From contig JAEVLN010000032.1 in the NCBI GenBank assembly GCA_018350325.1, forward strand, positions 248,001 through 312,000: a stretch of DNA of 64,000 bases, given 5' to 3'. Positions 17,430-31,658 of this stretch are shown one piece after another. Numbering within the stretch: the stretch's first letter is position 1; each line of letters opens with the position of its first letter. Source of the DNA: Globodera rostochiensis (Eukaryota > Nematoda > Chromadorea > Rhabditida > Heteroderidae). Position numbers and translations under genes: made by a program. The notes below the pieces were generated by a model. That model saw only the letters and a program-made list of their open reading frames with translations. It made no database searches and had not been told where the DNA came from.

Positions 17430-18734
17430 TTTAAAAAGTTAATGTATGATTTTAAATAAATATATTCAAAAATTATTGGAATTAATAAATGTTATATAAG
17501 TAAAATAGCTTCAAAATTTTTTATTGTAATATCTTCGCTTAAGAACCATTATTAATTATAAATAGACTTGATCTATTAATGTTCTAATGAATAAATCCCA
17601 AAAATGCCCTTCCCGTTTATTAAACATATACATTTTAATTAATATTTTTATTGTTTTAATTTAGTTAATTGATATTAATATTTTGTTTGAATAATGTACG
17701 ATGCACTTTATTATAAGTTGTGATTGTGCTCACCTTAGTTAACTTTTAAACATATTTATCACTTCTTAATTTTTACAAATATATCATGAAATTTTTTCAA
17801 ATTAACACAAAAACTGAATGACGGACAGCGGTCCAGCAAAATTATCACGGCTATGCGGAAAATCCCTTGTGGGCTGGGGTAAGTCATCGATTTTTATTTT
17901 TATCCTTATAATTGTTAACAAAATTAGAAATTGCATTTAAAACGCACTTGATAAATTTTATTTAGAGAAAATTAAGAGAAATTAAGATATCGTTAAATTA
18001 TGAAACATATTAAACTTGAATTAATTTATTTAATTAATTTTTAGTTTGAATAATTTAAATATTGCGTGATAATTTGCTTTAGATCATTATTCCGTACCTT
18101 TTGAACTTGTTTTTCCTATATGTTTTTTTATAAATATTTTATTTTTAATAAAAAACAAATGTTTTTCATTTGGGCCAACTTTTCAGTGCAATTAATTGTG
18201 CGTTTGTTGCTGTTTTTATTTCTAAATTTTATATTTTGGTTATCCGATAGCGATCGACGAGAAGCAAACGCTCAATCAGCGGGATCTCACCACAATTAAT
18301 TATATGATTTTCGCAGCTCTCTTTTATATTTCATTTCTCGAATATAAATGAATTATCGTAAATTTTTGGCAAGTTTATGCCAATTTGATTGCCCGGACTG
18401 AATTTTTCTTGTCTGCAAATGTCTCACATGCATGAATTAATAAATCGCTAATCCTCTTTCATTTTAGCCAAAAAAGAAGCAATAAATGGTTTTGATTGAG
18501 GTTTTGATCTATTTTAATTTCTTTATTCAATTTACAATTGAACATCCTGTAGTTTATGTGTTAAGCATAGCTAACCCATTTTCCAAATTTAATATTCATA
18601 TATTAAAACTAGTTACTTATAATCGATAATGTTCTTTATGAATAAGCCGCAATACTTAAATTCTTGCACTGTGTATGGGAATTCTTAATTGTCCCAATAA
18701 GCTTATCCATCAAAATGCATTTGTTAAAAACTTC

Positions 18735-18836
18735 ATAAATTTTATTCCCAGAATCGGTGTCGCAAGAGAAGAGAACTTAAACCGATCCAATCTCGATCCC
18801 ATGATATCTGCAGTTAGTCGCACGATTTACACATAA
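18735..18836 (+). CDS. Candidate exon, product unrecognised
   Basis: Frame open to a TAA at 18834-18836 with protein-like content (RIGVAREENLNRSNLDPMIS). No ATG precedes it. The island is GC-richer than its surroundings. Function unknown. Confidence 0.3.
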   Translation: MNFIPRIGVAREENLNRSNLDPMISAVSRTIYT

Positions 18837-18946
18837 ATAAAATAATTAAAATAACTTTATCATAAAAGTCTACTAATTTAAATATTATCTTTTATTATTT
18901 AAAAAACATCCACAACCAGTTAAATTTAAAAACAAGTTTATTACAG

Positions 18947-19045
18947 AAACCAGCATTGACTGTCGTACCAAGTATTTTTGAATCCAAACACCATGCTAGA
19001 AGAAAAGAATGGCGTTTTGTCTATGGTTTCCATACGCAAGAATAA
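18947..19045 (+). CDS. Candidate exon after a TTACAG acceptor
   Basis: A TTTATTACAG acceptor-like site is followed by an open frame of 32 codons with content such as FESKHHARRKEWRFVYGF, ending in TAA at 19043-19045. If a donor exists just before the stop it is not canonical. No family recognised. Confidence 0.35.
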   Translation, partial: KPALTVVPSIFESKHHARRKEWRFVYGFHTQE

Positions 19046-20084
19046 TATTGACTAAATATTTAAAATAAGATAATAAGTGAACTATAAAAATTAGATTTAT
19101 ACGTGAACAAAACAAAAGGCCAAACAAAACATAAATATGAAAACGAAAACGAAAACGATTTTCCAATAATCACGGTTTTTTTTAATAAAAAAATTAATTT
19201 ACATACACCAATTTTATCTAAATATCTATTTAATAAAATTTTTAAATAGCACATGCATTTTCAAATAATGCCATTAAAAATATAAAAGACTTTTATAATA
19301 AATCAAAATTATTTATCAACAAACTTTGATGTCAGCACCTTGCCCGATAATTGTAATTATTTATTTTTATGAAAATGCAAATATTCACAAGGACAATAGA
19401 CAGCAGCATTTAGTTAAATAAAACCTTCATACTTTTAAAATATTTAAAATATTTAATCTTTTACAAGTTATATTTATCTTCAATTTAGCCAATGCGAATT
19501 AATATCTTTTGGTTAATGTAAAAATTTTTACTCATAAAAACAAATAAAATTTGGGATTAATTTATAATGATGCTGATCTACTTATAAATCAAGAGAAATC
19601 ATATCAAAACAACATATAATTATTTTGTTTTGGAGCTGAAACGGCACTTTGGATAATTTCTTTAGATTATACTTTGAAAATTCTATTTAAATATAAGTTC
19701 TGTTCTGTACTTTATTATTTCCATATTATTTTATCATTTTACTGACATTATTGATTATCAATTTGATTATAATTTCTGCACCCATGATGTACATAGTTCT
19801 CCATACTTTCAATACCAAAATATTTGTTTATATTCTTTTAATAAATAGCTCAGCGTCATTTATTTGACAATTCGTTGATTTTATTATTAAATGGTATTTG
19901 ATTTATTACTTTTATATTTGATTTCCGTCCATAAATATTTAATTTACTCATTTTATTCGTTAATTAGAATGTGAAAAATATCGTGTAGCGCAATCCTTCG
20001 GACGCCCTTGTTTCTCTGTCTTTCAATCGATTTTAATAAATAAAGTTAAGTTTTATGATGATCTAATTATAATTGTAACAATAA

Positions 20085-20222
20085 TTAATTAAATTGTTCA
20101 ACCTTTACTTTTTTGGCCAGGGCTTTTTCCTCGTTGTCTAGTGGAGCCTCCGCCCTGAGTTCATCTTCCAATTCTAATGTGCCAACGTAAAATTTTGCAT
20201 CTCCACACAGAATGCGGTGTTT
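20085..20222 (-). CDS. Candidate 3' exon on the minus strand
   Basis: The minus-strand frame is open for 45 codons to a TAA (plus 20085-20087) and has strongly protein-like, acidic content (GTLELEDELRAEAPLDNEEK). Plus-strand frames here are poor. It lies in a stretch that is T-rich on the plus strand, as does the other minus-strand island near 50.9 kb. No acceptor is obvious. Confidence 0.35.
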   Translation of the reverse strand, partial: KHRILCGDAKFYVGTLELEDELRAEAPLDNEEKALAKKVKVEQFN

Positions 20223-20315
20223 TTAATTTAAATGTTAATTTCATGGCACGAAACTAGTATAATATTATTAAATATATTAAAATTAAAAAGAATTAATTAA
20301 TTTTTTGCGCATATA

Positions 20316-20495
20316 ATGCAAGCATCTTCTAACCTCAAAGCAAAATTCCGTGAATTAAGTTCAAATCTCGATGGGATGTCGAATCGAAAGAAGGATTTTG
20401 GGGCTGCCAAAATAGTGAAATTTTTTTCTTTTGATGGTTTTTTGTTATTAATAATTTTTAATATTTTTTTAAAATTAATTAATCGTCCACTTTAA
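20316..20495 (+). CDS. Small ORF of 59 codons with ATG, unrecognised
   Basis: ATG-to-stop ORF with a hydrophilic first half (KAKFRELSSNLDGMSNRKKD) and a hydrophobic tail that runs into AT-rich DNA. The first 35 codons look coding. The tail is probably read-through into an intron. No family recognised. Confidence 0.3.
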   Translation: MQASSNLKAKFRELSSNLDGMSNRKKDFGAAKIVKFFSFDGFLLLIIFNIFLKLINRPL

Positions 20496-21946
20496 TAATG
20501 AATGTCTGATTTAGCTCTTTCCGATAAACTTTGTTAAATATTTTTTATTATACGCATTGGCTTATTAAACCGTCTTACTGAAAAAAAGATACCTTCATTT
20601 ACAGTTTCTTATTCTACATTTCTTTATTTGCTGAAACAGTTTTTTTTCTTATTATTTTGCTTTTCTCCTGTGAAACTTTAAAAAAAATAAATTTTTTTAT
20701 TAAGTTTATTCTTTGATCTACAAATAAATAGGTATTTATATATTGTAAAATTTTTTAAATTTGATAATATACTTCATTAATTTATTTGAAGACATAAAAT
20801 TCTTTTTATTTTGATACAAAATTTGAAAGTAAGGAGAAGTTTTTAATACACAAATTTATTTTGTTCAAGTTCAGGAAATTTCTCTTTATTAATTGTTTAT
20901 ATTTATTAATTCTTAAGTATTTGTTATAATGTTTTCTGATTGTTTTTTAAATTTTTAATTTGTTTGTACCTTTTCACCGCCACCATTTAATAATATAGTT
21001 TATATATTTTTATTTATGTTAGTTTATAATGCCAAGAATTTTACGGATTCTATATCGAACTTTTGAAAAACATCAAATAACTTTGTAACCTTAATTTAAA
21101 GTGAAATTTCTGTTTTATATAATAAATTAGTTTTCTCTGCCCTTTATTATACAAAAAAGCACGGTTTTATTACTTTTTCAACAAAATGGTAAATAATTGC
21201 AAAAAAAAAGCCTAAAAATCTATTAAAATGCCGCAAAAATCGATGAATTACGCCTTTTATTATTTGTTGCGAGATTTTTAAAATTTTTATATTAGTTAAG
21301 TCATATACTTTCATTTTTATTATAAAGATTTTTTGAATTTAAATTATGATAGATTTAATATTTTATTGCTGTAAGATTATAATTTAAGCCTTTTTCTAAT
21401 ATGTCCAACAATTATTATTTATTTAAGTTCTAATTTTAACATTCATTCATTTTTAGGATATCATTTAACTGATTTTTAGTTTTTTGTAAAAATATTTTTT
21501 GAATTAATTATAAAACTTTAAGGAGCAATGAGATTTTTCTTTCGGCTAATTCTTTGTAACTTTTATTGTGAAATATTTTTAAAGGACAAGAGAATTCTAC
21601 TTCAATCCTCCGAATGAGAAAGATGAAGAAAGTAAAATATTGAGTTATTAAATTTAAAAGTTTTTAAATTCATACGGATCTAAATAAAGTAAATATATTA
21701 ATGCAGATTTAACTTAATTTCAATAAATATTTAAGTTAACGATGCCTATGAATAATTGAATAGCACCAAAATAAAAATGAAAATAACCTTAAACATATGA
21801 TCACGAACAATGTAATTTAAATCACCCATAAAAAATTCTAATTTTCGATATTTTCATTTATTTAAAATTGAGTCAGATGATGGATGACACATTATTATAA
21901 TTTATCTAGAAACAAATATTATATGAAATAAAAATAACTAAAAAAT

Positions 21947-22072
21947 ATGGGTGTTTTGTATTACCAACGCTACCCCAAAAAATCAATTGATAAATTTGAC
22001 AACGAAAATCAGTTAAGCGAATGTTGGATTGGTCTGTCATCAACACATTTTCTTTTTATTAAAAAGATGTAA
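21947..22072 (+). CDS. Small ORF of 41 codons, unrecognised
   Basis: Starts with ATG at 21947 and ends with TAA at 22070-22072, with protein-like content (YYQRYPKKSIDKFDNENQLS then ECWIGLSS). It is an isolated island in AT-rich DNA and could be an exon. Confidence 0.3.
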   Translation: MGVLYYQRYPKKSIDKFDNENQLSECWIGLSSTHFLFIKKM

Positions 22073-22889
22073 GACGCACTGAAAAGCAAAAAAAACAAAA
22101 ATCGAAAAAAGGTGCGAAAATTACAAAATAAAATTTACTAATAATATTTTGCTATGAAATTTGGCTACTGTGGATGCAAAAATACTATTTAAATTTGCAT
22201 TAATTTCATTAAAAAACAAATTATTAATTACCATTTGTTTTAAATAGGGGCACGTACTATCGTGAGCCGGCCGCTGCCACCTCGTGGCCAACTCAAAGCC
22301 AAGACACCAAATAATATTTTTAAATTATATTACTAATTACTAAACATGAACCCTAATGATCATCAAATCACACTTTGGTTTAGAAAATTGAATGTTTGTA
22401 TTGAATTGATTATTTCATAACATTATAAAGAAAGACTTTTATCAAACTTTCCTACTAATAAATTTATAAAATTATACAACAATTTTTAAAAAAATGGAAA
22501 CAGCCAAATTAAAAACACAAACTTAATTAGTAAAAAAAGCATAAACCGTTTAAATTTTTAACTTTTTGGCAACAAATGAACTTCTTTTAAGTTATAGTGT
22601 AGCATAAACAAATAAATTCGTACAAAAACTGCAATTTGAAATGTGTATAATAACAAATTATCGTTAAACATTAAACACATTAAGTAAATAAAATAAAACT
22701 CTAACAAATAAACAAGCATTAACTAATTAAAATATTGATGTCATATATTATTATTATGAGAAATTATAATAAGTTTTTTTTACAAACATAAAAAATCACT
22801 TGCTAATGATGAACAATGAGCCATAAAATAAAGCTATTTTTCAAAAAATGGAACACTAAAAAATCGACTTTTTCGCTACAAAAATTTTT

Positions 22890-23003
22890 TATATTTCGTC
22901 CAATGAGTGGGGCGGACTTCTCTGTGTAAATCCGGATATATGCCCGTCCTGTATGGCAGGCTATAACACCCAAATAAAGCAATCATTGATACAAAATATG
23001 TAA
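22890..23003 (+). CDS. Candidate exon with a CxxC motif
   Basis: Open frame containing NEWGGLLCVNPDICPSCMAG, with Cys spacing suggestive of a small metal-binding turn. A second island with similar composition follows at 23065-23150 (NFNCWKRHNAIIRFASQH). The pair could be consecutive exons separated by a short AT-rich intron. Family not recognised. Confidence 0.35.
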   Translation, partial: YISSNEWGGLLCVNPDICPSCMAGYNTQIKQSLIQNM

Positions 23004-24655
23004 TAGTTTATTTATTATTTAAAACTTTATTGCCTAAATAATTTGAAGATTTAAGGTTCAGCAATTTCAACTGCTGGAAACGCCACAACGCCATCATTAG
23101 ATTCGCCTCACAACATAATTATAAAACTAAAATTAAGCAAAAGAATTATAATAAATAAAAATTTGATTAAATAATTGGATAAGGAGCAAAGCTTAAATAA
23201 ATAATTGAATAAGGATCAAAGCTTAAATAAATATTTTTTGTATATTATACGATAAACCTAAAATATTTAATGAAACGTGATTAGTGTTTTCTTACATTAA
23301 AATCTTAGAAAACAAAATGATTTGACGTTACGAGGAAATAATTTATATATAAAGTAATAAAACACACAAGAATATTTATGCAATTAATTTTCAACGAATT
23401 TGTTAATTTTACGATTAATAAATAAACAAATCGGAGAATGCAATGAGATGAGGATAAGAAAATATATTTATTTAGTTAAACAATTGAATATTTGAGTTTT
23501 GTTGGATAATTAAAAATTTTAAAAGCTTTAAAATATTAATAATAATTTAAATAAAGAAAAAGCTTAAATTATTTTAGATTTAGTGCTCTAGGGCATCTTT
23601 GTTAATTCAATTATGGATATTATTTAAATTTTAAATTTATTAGATTTTTATACGATAGTACAAAAATAACACCTTAAAGATACACTTTATAAATATTAAA
23701 AATAATTTCTATCGAAAAATAGGAATAGCGATTGATGATTGTTCGATATTATTAGGAGCGGATGCCCAAGATTTAATCATCAAAACTAAAGCATTCTACA
23801 AGAATAAAGCTGCGTTCTTATATCAATAATAAATATTAATCATGCGTTTGTAAACAACTTCTACAATTATTTAATTTAAAAAAATCTTATTTTTGACTTA
23901 ATTAAAATTTAAATATTATACCAAACCGTCGTAAACCGTCAAATGTGCAAACCAAAATTAAAATGAAAATTGTAACAAATTTGTAAATATTAGAGATACT
24001 GCGGATGACGGAACGCTCCATCAACTCGCTGAGCCTTATCAGCAAAATCTGACCAAATCGGGTAAATAGCAAAATTTTATACCAAACCGCCGCAAAGTGT
24101 CAGATGTGTAAACCCAAAATTAAAATGAAAAATTCTTTTGCGAACTACTAAAAATGGTCACCGAAATTTTAATTATAAAGCTATTAAGCATACATAGATA
24201 CATACAATTAAGCAAATATTAAAATGACATAAACAATACTTAATATAGATTCAAAAAATCTTTTTGTTGAGCATCTATAATTTATAAGCTAAACTGAAAA
24301 ATTTACATTAATTTGCAATTTTAAACAATAATTTTCTAAAATAAAATAATAATTAATAAAGAAAGTTTTAATTTAATGTTGTTGTAAGATTTAAATATAA
24401 ATTTTTTTAATATTCTAAACACAAACCTTCACCCTTCAGTTTTAAACCTAGGTTTAAATAATAATAAAATATAATTAAACTCAAAAATAAAGCAAAACAA
24501 ACTAAATAAATTGGATACTATAAACATTTTATTAAAATTTCCGACAGGAGAAGACCACCCTTAGATGAAGCCGTCCCGCGAATCATTGCCTTGAGCATGT
24601 TGAAGGGTCAAGTGAAAATAAAGTTGAATCAAATATCAAATGTATAAATTCAAAA

Positions 24656-24995
24656 ACTCTAACCATCTGACTCTCTCTTTTAGCACACTATTTCTTCAAA
24701 AAATAAAATGTTCAAAAAAGTAACTAAAAAATTATTAGATGGGGTGCGTTGATGTGCAAATTACTCTAACCGTCTGGCTCTCTCTTTTTGCACACTATTT
24801 CTTCAAATAATAAAATGTTCAAAAAAGTAACTAAAAAATGATTAGATGGGGTGCGTTGATGAGCAAATTACTCTAACTGTCTGACTCTCTCTTTTTAGCA
24901 CACTATTTCTTCAAAAAATAAAATGTTCAAAAAAGTAACTAAAAAATTATTAGATGGGGTGCGTTGATGATCAAATTACTCTAACCGTCACTGTA
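24656..24995. repeat. Minisatellite, about 3.2 copies of a 107-108 bp unit
   Basis: The unit runs CTCTAACCGTCTGACTCTCT, then CACACTATTTCTTC, AAAATGTTCAAAAAAGTAAC and TTAGATGGGGTGCGTTGATG. Unit starts fall near 24664, 24771 and 24879, with a partial fourth. Copies differ at only a few bases, so the array is young. Confidence 0.9.
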
Positions 24996-24999
24996 TTAA

Positions 25000-27900
25000 T
25001 TTTATAATAGTCAAACCCTCTAATTACAAATTAGAAATTCCAATAAATTAATTGTCAATTTCGTCCTCTTTCTTATTGGAACTTTTCGGGAGCATTTGAA
25101 GAAATATTTATTCAATTAATTCATAAACATGTCAGAAAGCGTGCAATTTACAATTTTGTTAACAGAATAAACAAAAAATAAAATTTTAGTTTATTCAGGT
25201 CAGAATCATATTTTATTTGAACAAATTGAAAGACTGCCACAATTAGCTTTGAACTATGTATAAATATGAATTGATAATCTTTATTTTTAAATAAAATTTT
25301 AATGGCGTGATTAAGTTATTTAATTTTTTAAGATAACAGGTTTAAATAATTAATTTTCCGGCGTTTTTATTGCATGCACTTGGTAAATTCATTACGTATT
25401 CAATTAGTAAATTGCTTTAACTTATTTATGATTTTTATTCATATTATCTTTTTTATGACATTAATATTAAATGGCAAGGGTGGCTGATTTATATTAAAAT
25501 AAAGTTTTTGGAACATTTCTGTATCAATGACACATGATTGATTGCTTTAAAAAAATAAAATTGTACCAATCAATCAAAACTTCAAATTTTGTTTACATCG
25601 ATTTATTAAATTAAATAAACAATTTAAGTATGTGGCCGGAATTATTCGCATTTCCTGTGCAGATGATACAACAGCGATTCAAGATGTGAGTTGCGAATAA
25701 ATAAAATTAAAAAACATTTTTAAGCTTGCGCGTGTCCTCACTTAAAATAATAGGTTTAAATTTATTTGTATAAACCAAACAAACAAAAAAATGTTTAATT
25801 AAGCAATATAAATAATAAAAAAAGCAAACCAACTGAATGCTCAACTCCACTGACATCCGTTTACTATGATGTTTTAGTATTAAAAGCATGACCGTAATTT
25901 TTAATACAAGTAATAACAATATTTAAAAAACACTAAACACGAAATGATAGTAAAAATAACTTATCTGAAATAAAATAATAACTCTAAATTTCATACCTTT
26001 TAAAAGCATACACTATTATTCAGCTAAATTAAAACACCCAACCACGCATCAAAAGCAGCACAACAGACCATTCCATGTATCTGGTAAAAGAATAAATTTA
26101 AAAAAATTTGACTAACGCTTCTGACTGTTGATGTTTTTTTTTGCACGTTTTTTATATTATATTTTCTTCTTTAAACAATTTAATTTAAATAATAATAATC
26201 ATTAAGTATTTAATTTTTTAATTTCACCAAAACAAAGCATAAAAACGCTGGTTTTATTAATTTTTTATTTTTTAAACCAAAAAAGCCAACACCCAAAGAT
26301 GTTTAGTGAAAGTACAAATTGTTGTTACTTAAGAGCTAATCTCATAAAATTATATAAATGGATTATTAATACAAAAAATAATGAAGACAAAAAAAATTGA
26401 AATTAAACTAAAAGCTCATTAATTAAAAAATATCTTAATTTATTAATTAACAAAATTCAATTAGGCATAAGGATCGATACGAGAAATTATCACTAATGAA
26501 AGAATTTTCATATCAATTTTTTTATTCATAAAAGATTGGTAATATAATATCAATTAATAAGTAATGGTTACAATTTTCTAAAATATTGACAAATACTTAA
26601 AACCTAAAAATAAAAATAAGCTATATAATTGGTGCTAATTGGAATCAACGAGAAATGGCCGGCCACGAAGACCATGACAACTTTTAAACTAAAATAAAAT
26701 ATCTTTTACGCAAAAATGTTTTGTAATAAAGCTGATCAATTCAATTATCTGTATATTAAAAATAATTAAGAATCACCTTTAATTGCTCAATTACAGCACT
26801 TGTTTTTAAAAATTTAAAAAATTTTTTATGAATATTCCGGTTTCCGACGTGCTTTTCGTATCCGGTTACATCAATGCTGCGTACACTTTTCTTCTATAAG
26901 AATAAATTCTTAAAAAATCTAATGTTGATTTTTTCAGTCAAATATTAAATTTTAAAGTTATTTGACCATAAAATTTAGGAGAACATTTTATAAAAAACCC
27001 AGATTTGCATTTAATCAAAATCTCGAGGAAAGCGTCTTTATTATTGCCAAATTGGCTGCTTTCAGACGACTGTACTCTATTTAAAGTTTTAAATTACTAG
27101 CAAAATTAAAAATTCTGATGAATTTTCTTTACAAATCGTAAGAGGATTTATCGTTAAGCTGCAACAAAATCATTGTAGAAAAGAGGTCGAATGTATATTG
27201 TTTCGAAAAAAATTAAAAATAATATAAATTTTATAAAAAACCTTTAAAAAATATTTTTTTTTAGGTTTATATTAATTTAGTAATGAAAATTAAATTTAAC
27301 GTTTGTGTTAAAAATTCAGCAACACGAAAATGTTTATTAAAGTTTATATAATGAATCTTTAAAATATTATAAAAAACAAAATCCAGTTAATGAAAAGCAT
27401 AGTAAACTAATCAAATTATTTTACATTAAATTTTTTTTAAAAATAAATAAATTGTAAGGTTTCCCTTGTCATATTCGGTTTGAGCAAACAGTTTGAAGTA
27501 CGTAAGAGGAAAAAAGGCTCTCGACACCGCTTAAACACATAAAAGCAAAACCAAAATTACTTCAAATACCACATTTATCTATTAATATTATCAACATCGT
27601 TTTTACCACAAAGCAATAAAATTTAATTTTTTTATTTTATTATAACCATATTAAAATTTATTCAAAACATTTGATTTAAACACAACAGTGTTTGTGATAC
27701 TTAAATAATTTAATTAAATGGTGAGGCATTGCACTGCCGGTTAATAATTAGATTTAACACTTTGACGTGAGCGAAAGCAAAATTATTTCAATTGTTTGAA
27801 AATGTTAAAAATGCATCACGGCGATGTATAATTAAATAAATAACGTATAATCCAATTTGAAGAATTCAATTAAATAATGAATGCATTTGAGCCTAATACA

Positions 27901-30900
27901 TGAGATGGTTGCAAAAGCTTGGAAATAAAATAGAAAAAATGTCTGGCTAAGATTAAACAAATATAGAAAAATTATGTAAATAAAAACAAAAATAAATTAT
28001 TGTAGCTTTATGTAGTGAAATTGAAGTATTGATGCTATTCGCTAATAATGAATTAAACAATTTTAAAGTCAATTGCGTATAAATGAAGTCAGAGAAGTCG
28101 CGACTCCGCGTAAACTGATTCAAAAAACATATTCAAAACGCCACTAAGTATAAAAACTTTTGATTTTATTATTTAAAAAATTGTTAGTTTAAATTTGAAA
28201 AAAATTGTTGCTAAATTTGTTACTATTTTTAATACATGAGAAGCTAAATAACATTCACGTTGCAGTTGGGCAGTGCGAATTACGCCTCGGACAGATCCTA
28301 ACTGTATTTTCAGCGTCGCGACTACATGAATGGCAAGGGATTTAAAGTATAATATTTAAGAAAAAGGAATAAACGCAACAAAAAAAAATATTTGAAAAAG
28401 CTCAAATAATAGTTATAATATAAATTTCTAATAGATATATATGTCATAATAAACCAAAGCGCAAGAGTGCGGTCAGCTTCGTGATTACGGGTTATAAATA
28501 AATTTTTAAATGTTTTAAAATATAATTATTTAAAAAACTGATCATTTTTATTCAATGCTAAACACATTTAAAATAATAATAAAAAACTACAAGCCATGAA
28601 GGTGGTATAATATTGAAAAAGTACTTTTTATATACACTTTTTCAACAGACCAAAAGCAATAAATTTTTTTATGTTTAAATTAAATTACGCAAAAATTTAG
28701 AAAAAGAATGCAGAAATGATGTGGTAAAAATAATGAACTGCATAAAGTAATAAAAAATATATAAATTGATAAAATGATTAATAATTGCATTTCTTTTGAT
28801 ATCACCTATAAATCTTTTGCAATATGTACAAAGCACTTCACGGCCTCATATTTATAAGCAATATGAATTATTAGTAATAACAATTTATATTATGAAGTTG
28901 AAAATTGAATTTAAAATAAAGTAATATAAATTAAAGGCGCCCAGAAAACAGATTAATTTCCAAGTCTTTAAGCAAAAAAAGCTAAACAACCTTTGTTCAT
29001 TTAGATAATAATTAAAAATACAAATATTTAGACAAACAAGCATTACAGTAAATAAAAGTCCCAAATTTAAATAAAAACAAAATTTATAAATAAACCCATT
29101 TTTTTATTTAAAATTGAATTAGAATGAATTAACTGAATATTAAACAATGTTAATTGATAATATGATCAAAGTAATTAATGCAACATTAAGAAGTTGAATG
29201 ACAATTTGCTAAGAACAACACATACATATAAAATTGTTTTATAACATTTATGCTAATTATGCTAACAAAGCTTTAAATCATTTTTGGTTATGCAAGTATA
29301 ATTAAGTTACATAACTTACAATAAAATATAAAATATCATGGATCATCATCCGCATCTGCAAATTAAAGAGGTTGATTTACAAAACGTAACAAATTCTTTA
29401 AAGTAAACCCTCATTTAATTTAATTATGGCTTAAACGACGATCGTGCCTAGGCCTGGGGACAATGAGGGCGTAACAGATTTTGGGAACGGCGCGTTGTTT
29501 ACACGCACGCCCAGCTGAAGGCGAAACTACTCATTAAAACTTTGCTTTTTAAATGTGAAGCCGAGAGAAAAAATTGAATCGATTTATGACAAAGTAATTA
29601 TTATTGTTCGAATGAATAAACTTTGTTTAGTAAATAATTATATTTTAATGAATAAACATAATTAATTGTTCTGAAAAAATTATAATTTGCATTCAAGTGA
29701 ATGAAATATACACGATTCCAAATTCTGCTGTGCATAATGTATGTACTTATATTTTTCTAGAACTCATGACAATTTTGAATTTGCTTGCACGAAATTAATT
29801 TTTTGCCGCAATCACGTGAATATCTGGGCCAACCAACATGTTTGTGAAATGAACACCTGATCGAAATGACTAGCATTAAAACAGCATCTGACCACATTGT
29901 TTCGCCAGTAAACATGTTGAAGATGAATAGTAATTGATAAATATATAAGTAAATATTTCTAAAATCTTAATAAACTTCTAAAAATAGTTAAAAATAGTTT
30001 ATAATTGTAATTCAAATAATGTTAAATAATTGATTAAATCAAATTATCAAAAAATTCATCGTTCTAATGTTTAAATACAGTTTTAAAATTTGCACCGCAA
30101 AAAATATAGGTAAAATATTTAATTACAATCTTTTTTAGAATTTAAATAAAAACACTAAAACAATAAGTTTTTATTCGAGTAAATTAATTAGGATATTAAA
30201 ATGTGTAACAAATTAAGTTTATGCTTTTCTAAAACTATTTCATGCAGATTATTGGCTTAAAAATAATTAATAGTAATCAGAAGGTATGAATTAATTATTC
30301 AATGAATAAACAATACCCTGAAATAAAGGGTACAATAAATGAAAAAAAATCATAATAATTAAAGATATATTTAAATTATCGTATACTAAAAATTCGAATA
30401 AATTAAATAGAAAGACAAAACGTAAATTTAAAACAACTCTCTGAACTAAATTTTTTATTCAAGAGACAAAATTTTACTGAACGTGAAAATGAAATAATCA
30501 GTCTTATATTAATCGTGCTAGCATTAGAAATGATTAAAACTAAAGATAATGCTGGATCTATAATTTCTACTACCAATTATAAGACAGATGAGATATATTC
30601 GTACACTTTTGCTTGCTGAAAAAGAAATGATTATATTAAATATGTATAAAAAATGAGGAATAAAATCAGATATATTTAATCATTTTTACTCATCCTCAAG
30701 CCAATACAAAATAAAATATGTTTGAATCGTGATTTGTTAATGCTAAACATAAAATAAAAAAACAACCCCAAATTTTTGCAAAGAAATTTTAATTAACATA
30801 TTCTATACTTAATTTTTCAGATTCTTACACATCTGACACCGAACAAAACAGTAATAACTTTTGAAAAAACAATATGATACGGTAAACGTAGAAACATTAA

Positions 30901-31140
30901 AAAAGATTTTTAAATGAACATGAAATCAAATAATATAATTTTTAACAAATTCGAAAATCAATTGTATAATTAAAAAATTATAAATTAAATGTGAACGAAC
31001 AAATGAAAAAACAATGTCGGAATTTAATTATTATGACAGGAAAATGTAAACAACAAAAACATTACAAACATCTAATAACAACAAAAATAATCCTTCGACA
31101 ATAACTACAAAATCTACTACAGCTGTTCAAAACTTTATAA
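25000..31140. other. AT-rich host DNA with scattered plus-strand coding-like islands
   Basis: Open, GC-richer islands lie near 24545-24640, 25631-25685 (AG acceptor, then a GTGAGT donor), 26035-26095 (donor GTAAAAG), 26640-26690, 26829-26897, 27010-27085, 27140-27215, 27465-27540, 28255-28345, 28455-28500, 29435-29520, 29805-29860 and 30550-30620. Another at 30821-30865 follows a TTTTTCAG. All read best on the plus strand. I recognise no protein. The stretch 25707-25919 is also open on the minus strand but has AT-rich, low-complexity content. Confidence 0.4.
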
Positions 31141-31160
31141 AAAATGTATTAATCTAAATT

Positions 31161-31252
31161 TTCCAATGGCCAAGAGATATTTTATATCTCTAATTTATTA
31201 TTTAATGCTTCCTATGAATGCGTGTATCTAAAACAAATATAGAAGTAAAAAG
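31161..31252 (+). repeat. Direct repeat, copy 1 (about 92 bp)
   Basis: A segment from TTCCAATGGCCAAGAGAT to AGAAGTAAAAAG recurs at 31460-31549 with a handful of differences, suggesting a recent local duplication. Confidence 0.85.
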
Positions 31253-31459
31253 CTAAATGTAAAAAGTAAAAAATTAAGATTTTAATTATATCATTTACAT
31301 TTAAATTTATAACATATTTAAAAAATAATATTACGTCAGAAAAGATTTTTTGAAAATTTATAAAGTTTAATATTAAAAAGCATATTTTTGGTTACCTGTA
31401 AAAATGGATAAAAGTTATAAAAATATGTAATTTGAAATTATAAAATTTTCTAAAAAATG

Positions 31460-31549
31460 TTCCAAAGGCCAAGAGATGTTTTATATCTAATTTATTATTT
31501 AATGCTTTCTATGAATGCGTGTCTCTAAAACAAATATAGAAGTAAAAAG
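31460..31549 (+). repeat. Direct repeat, copy 2 (about 90 bp)
   Basis: Second copy of 31161-31252, in the same orientation about 300 bp downstream. It has a small deletion inside the TATATCT stretch. Confidence 0.85.
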
Positions 31550-31658
31550 TTGCAACGATAACATAACGCCGAGTTTAAATGGCATTTAAATAAATAAGAC
31601 TCAAAACAATTTTGAAAAACAAGTAACACTTTTTATTTTTAAATTTTTTTTTAATTGA

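Larger units (their letters stand above)
17430..24640. other. AT-rich host flank with scattered coding-like islands
   Basis: No long ORF. Besides the islands listed separately, open GC-richer stretches lie near 17817-17880 (ending in a GGGGTAAGT donor), 18235-18345, 19990-20035, 21590-21655, 22250-22320 (after a TTTTAAATAG acceptor), 23065-23150 and 23755-23830. Most read on the plus strand, with 20085-20222 on the minus strand. A 55-bp direct repeat lies at 23917-23970 and 24077-24133 and flanks another open island (23992-24065) that ends in a GGTAAAT donor. Confidence 0.45.
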
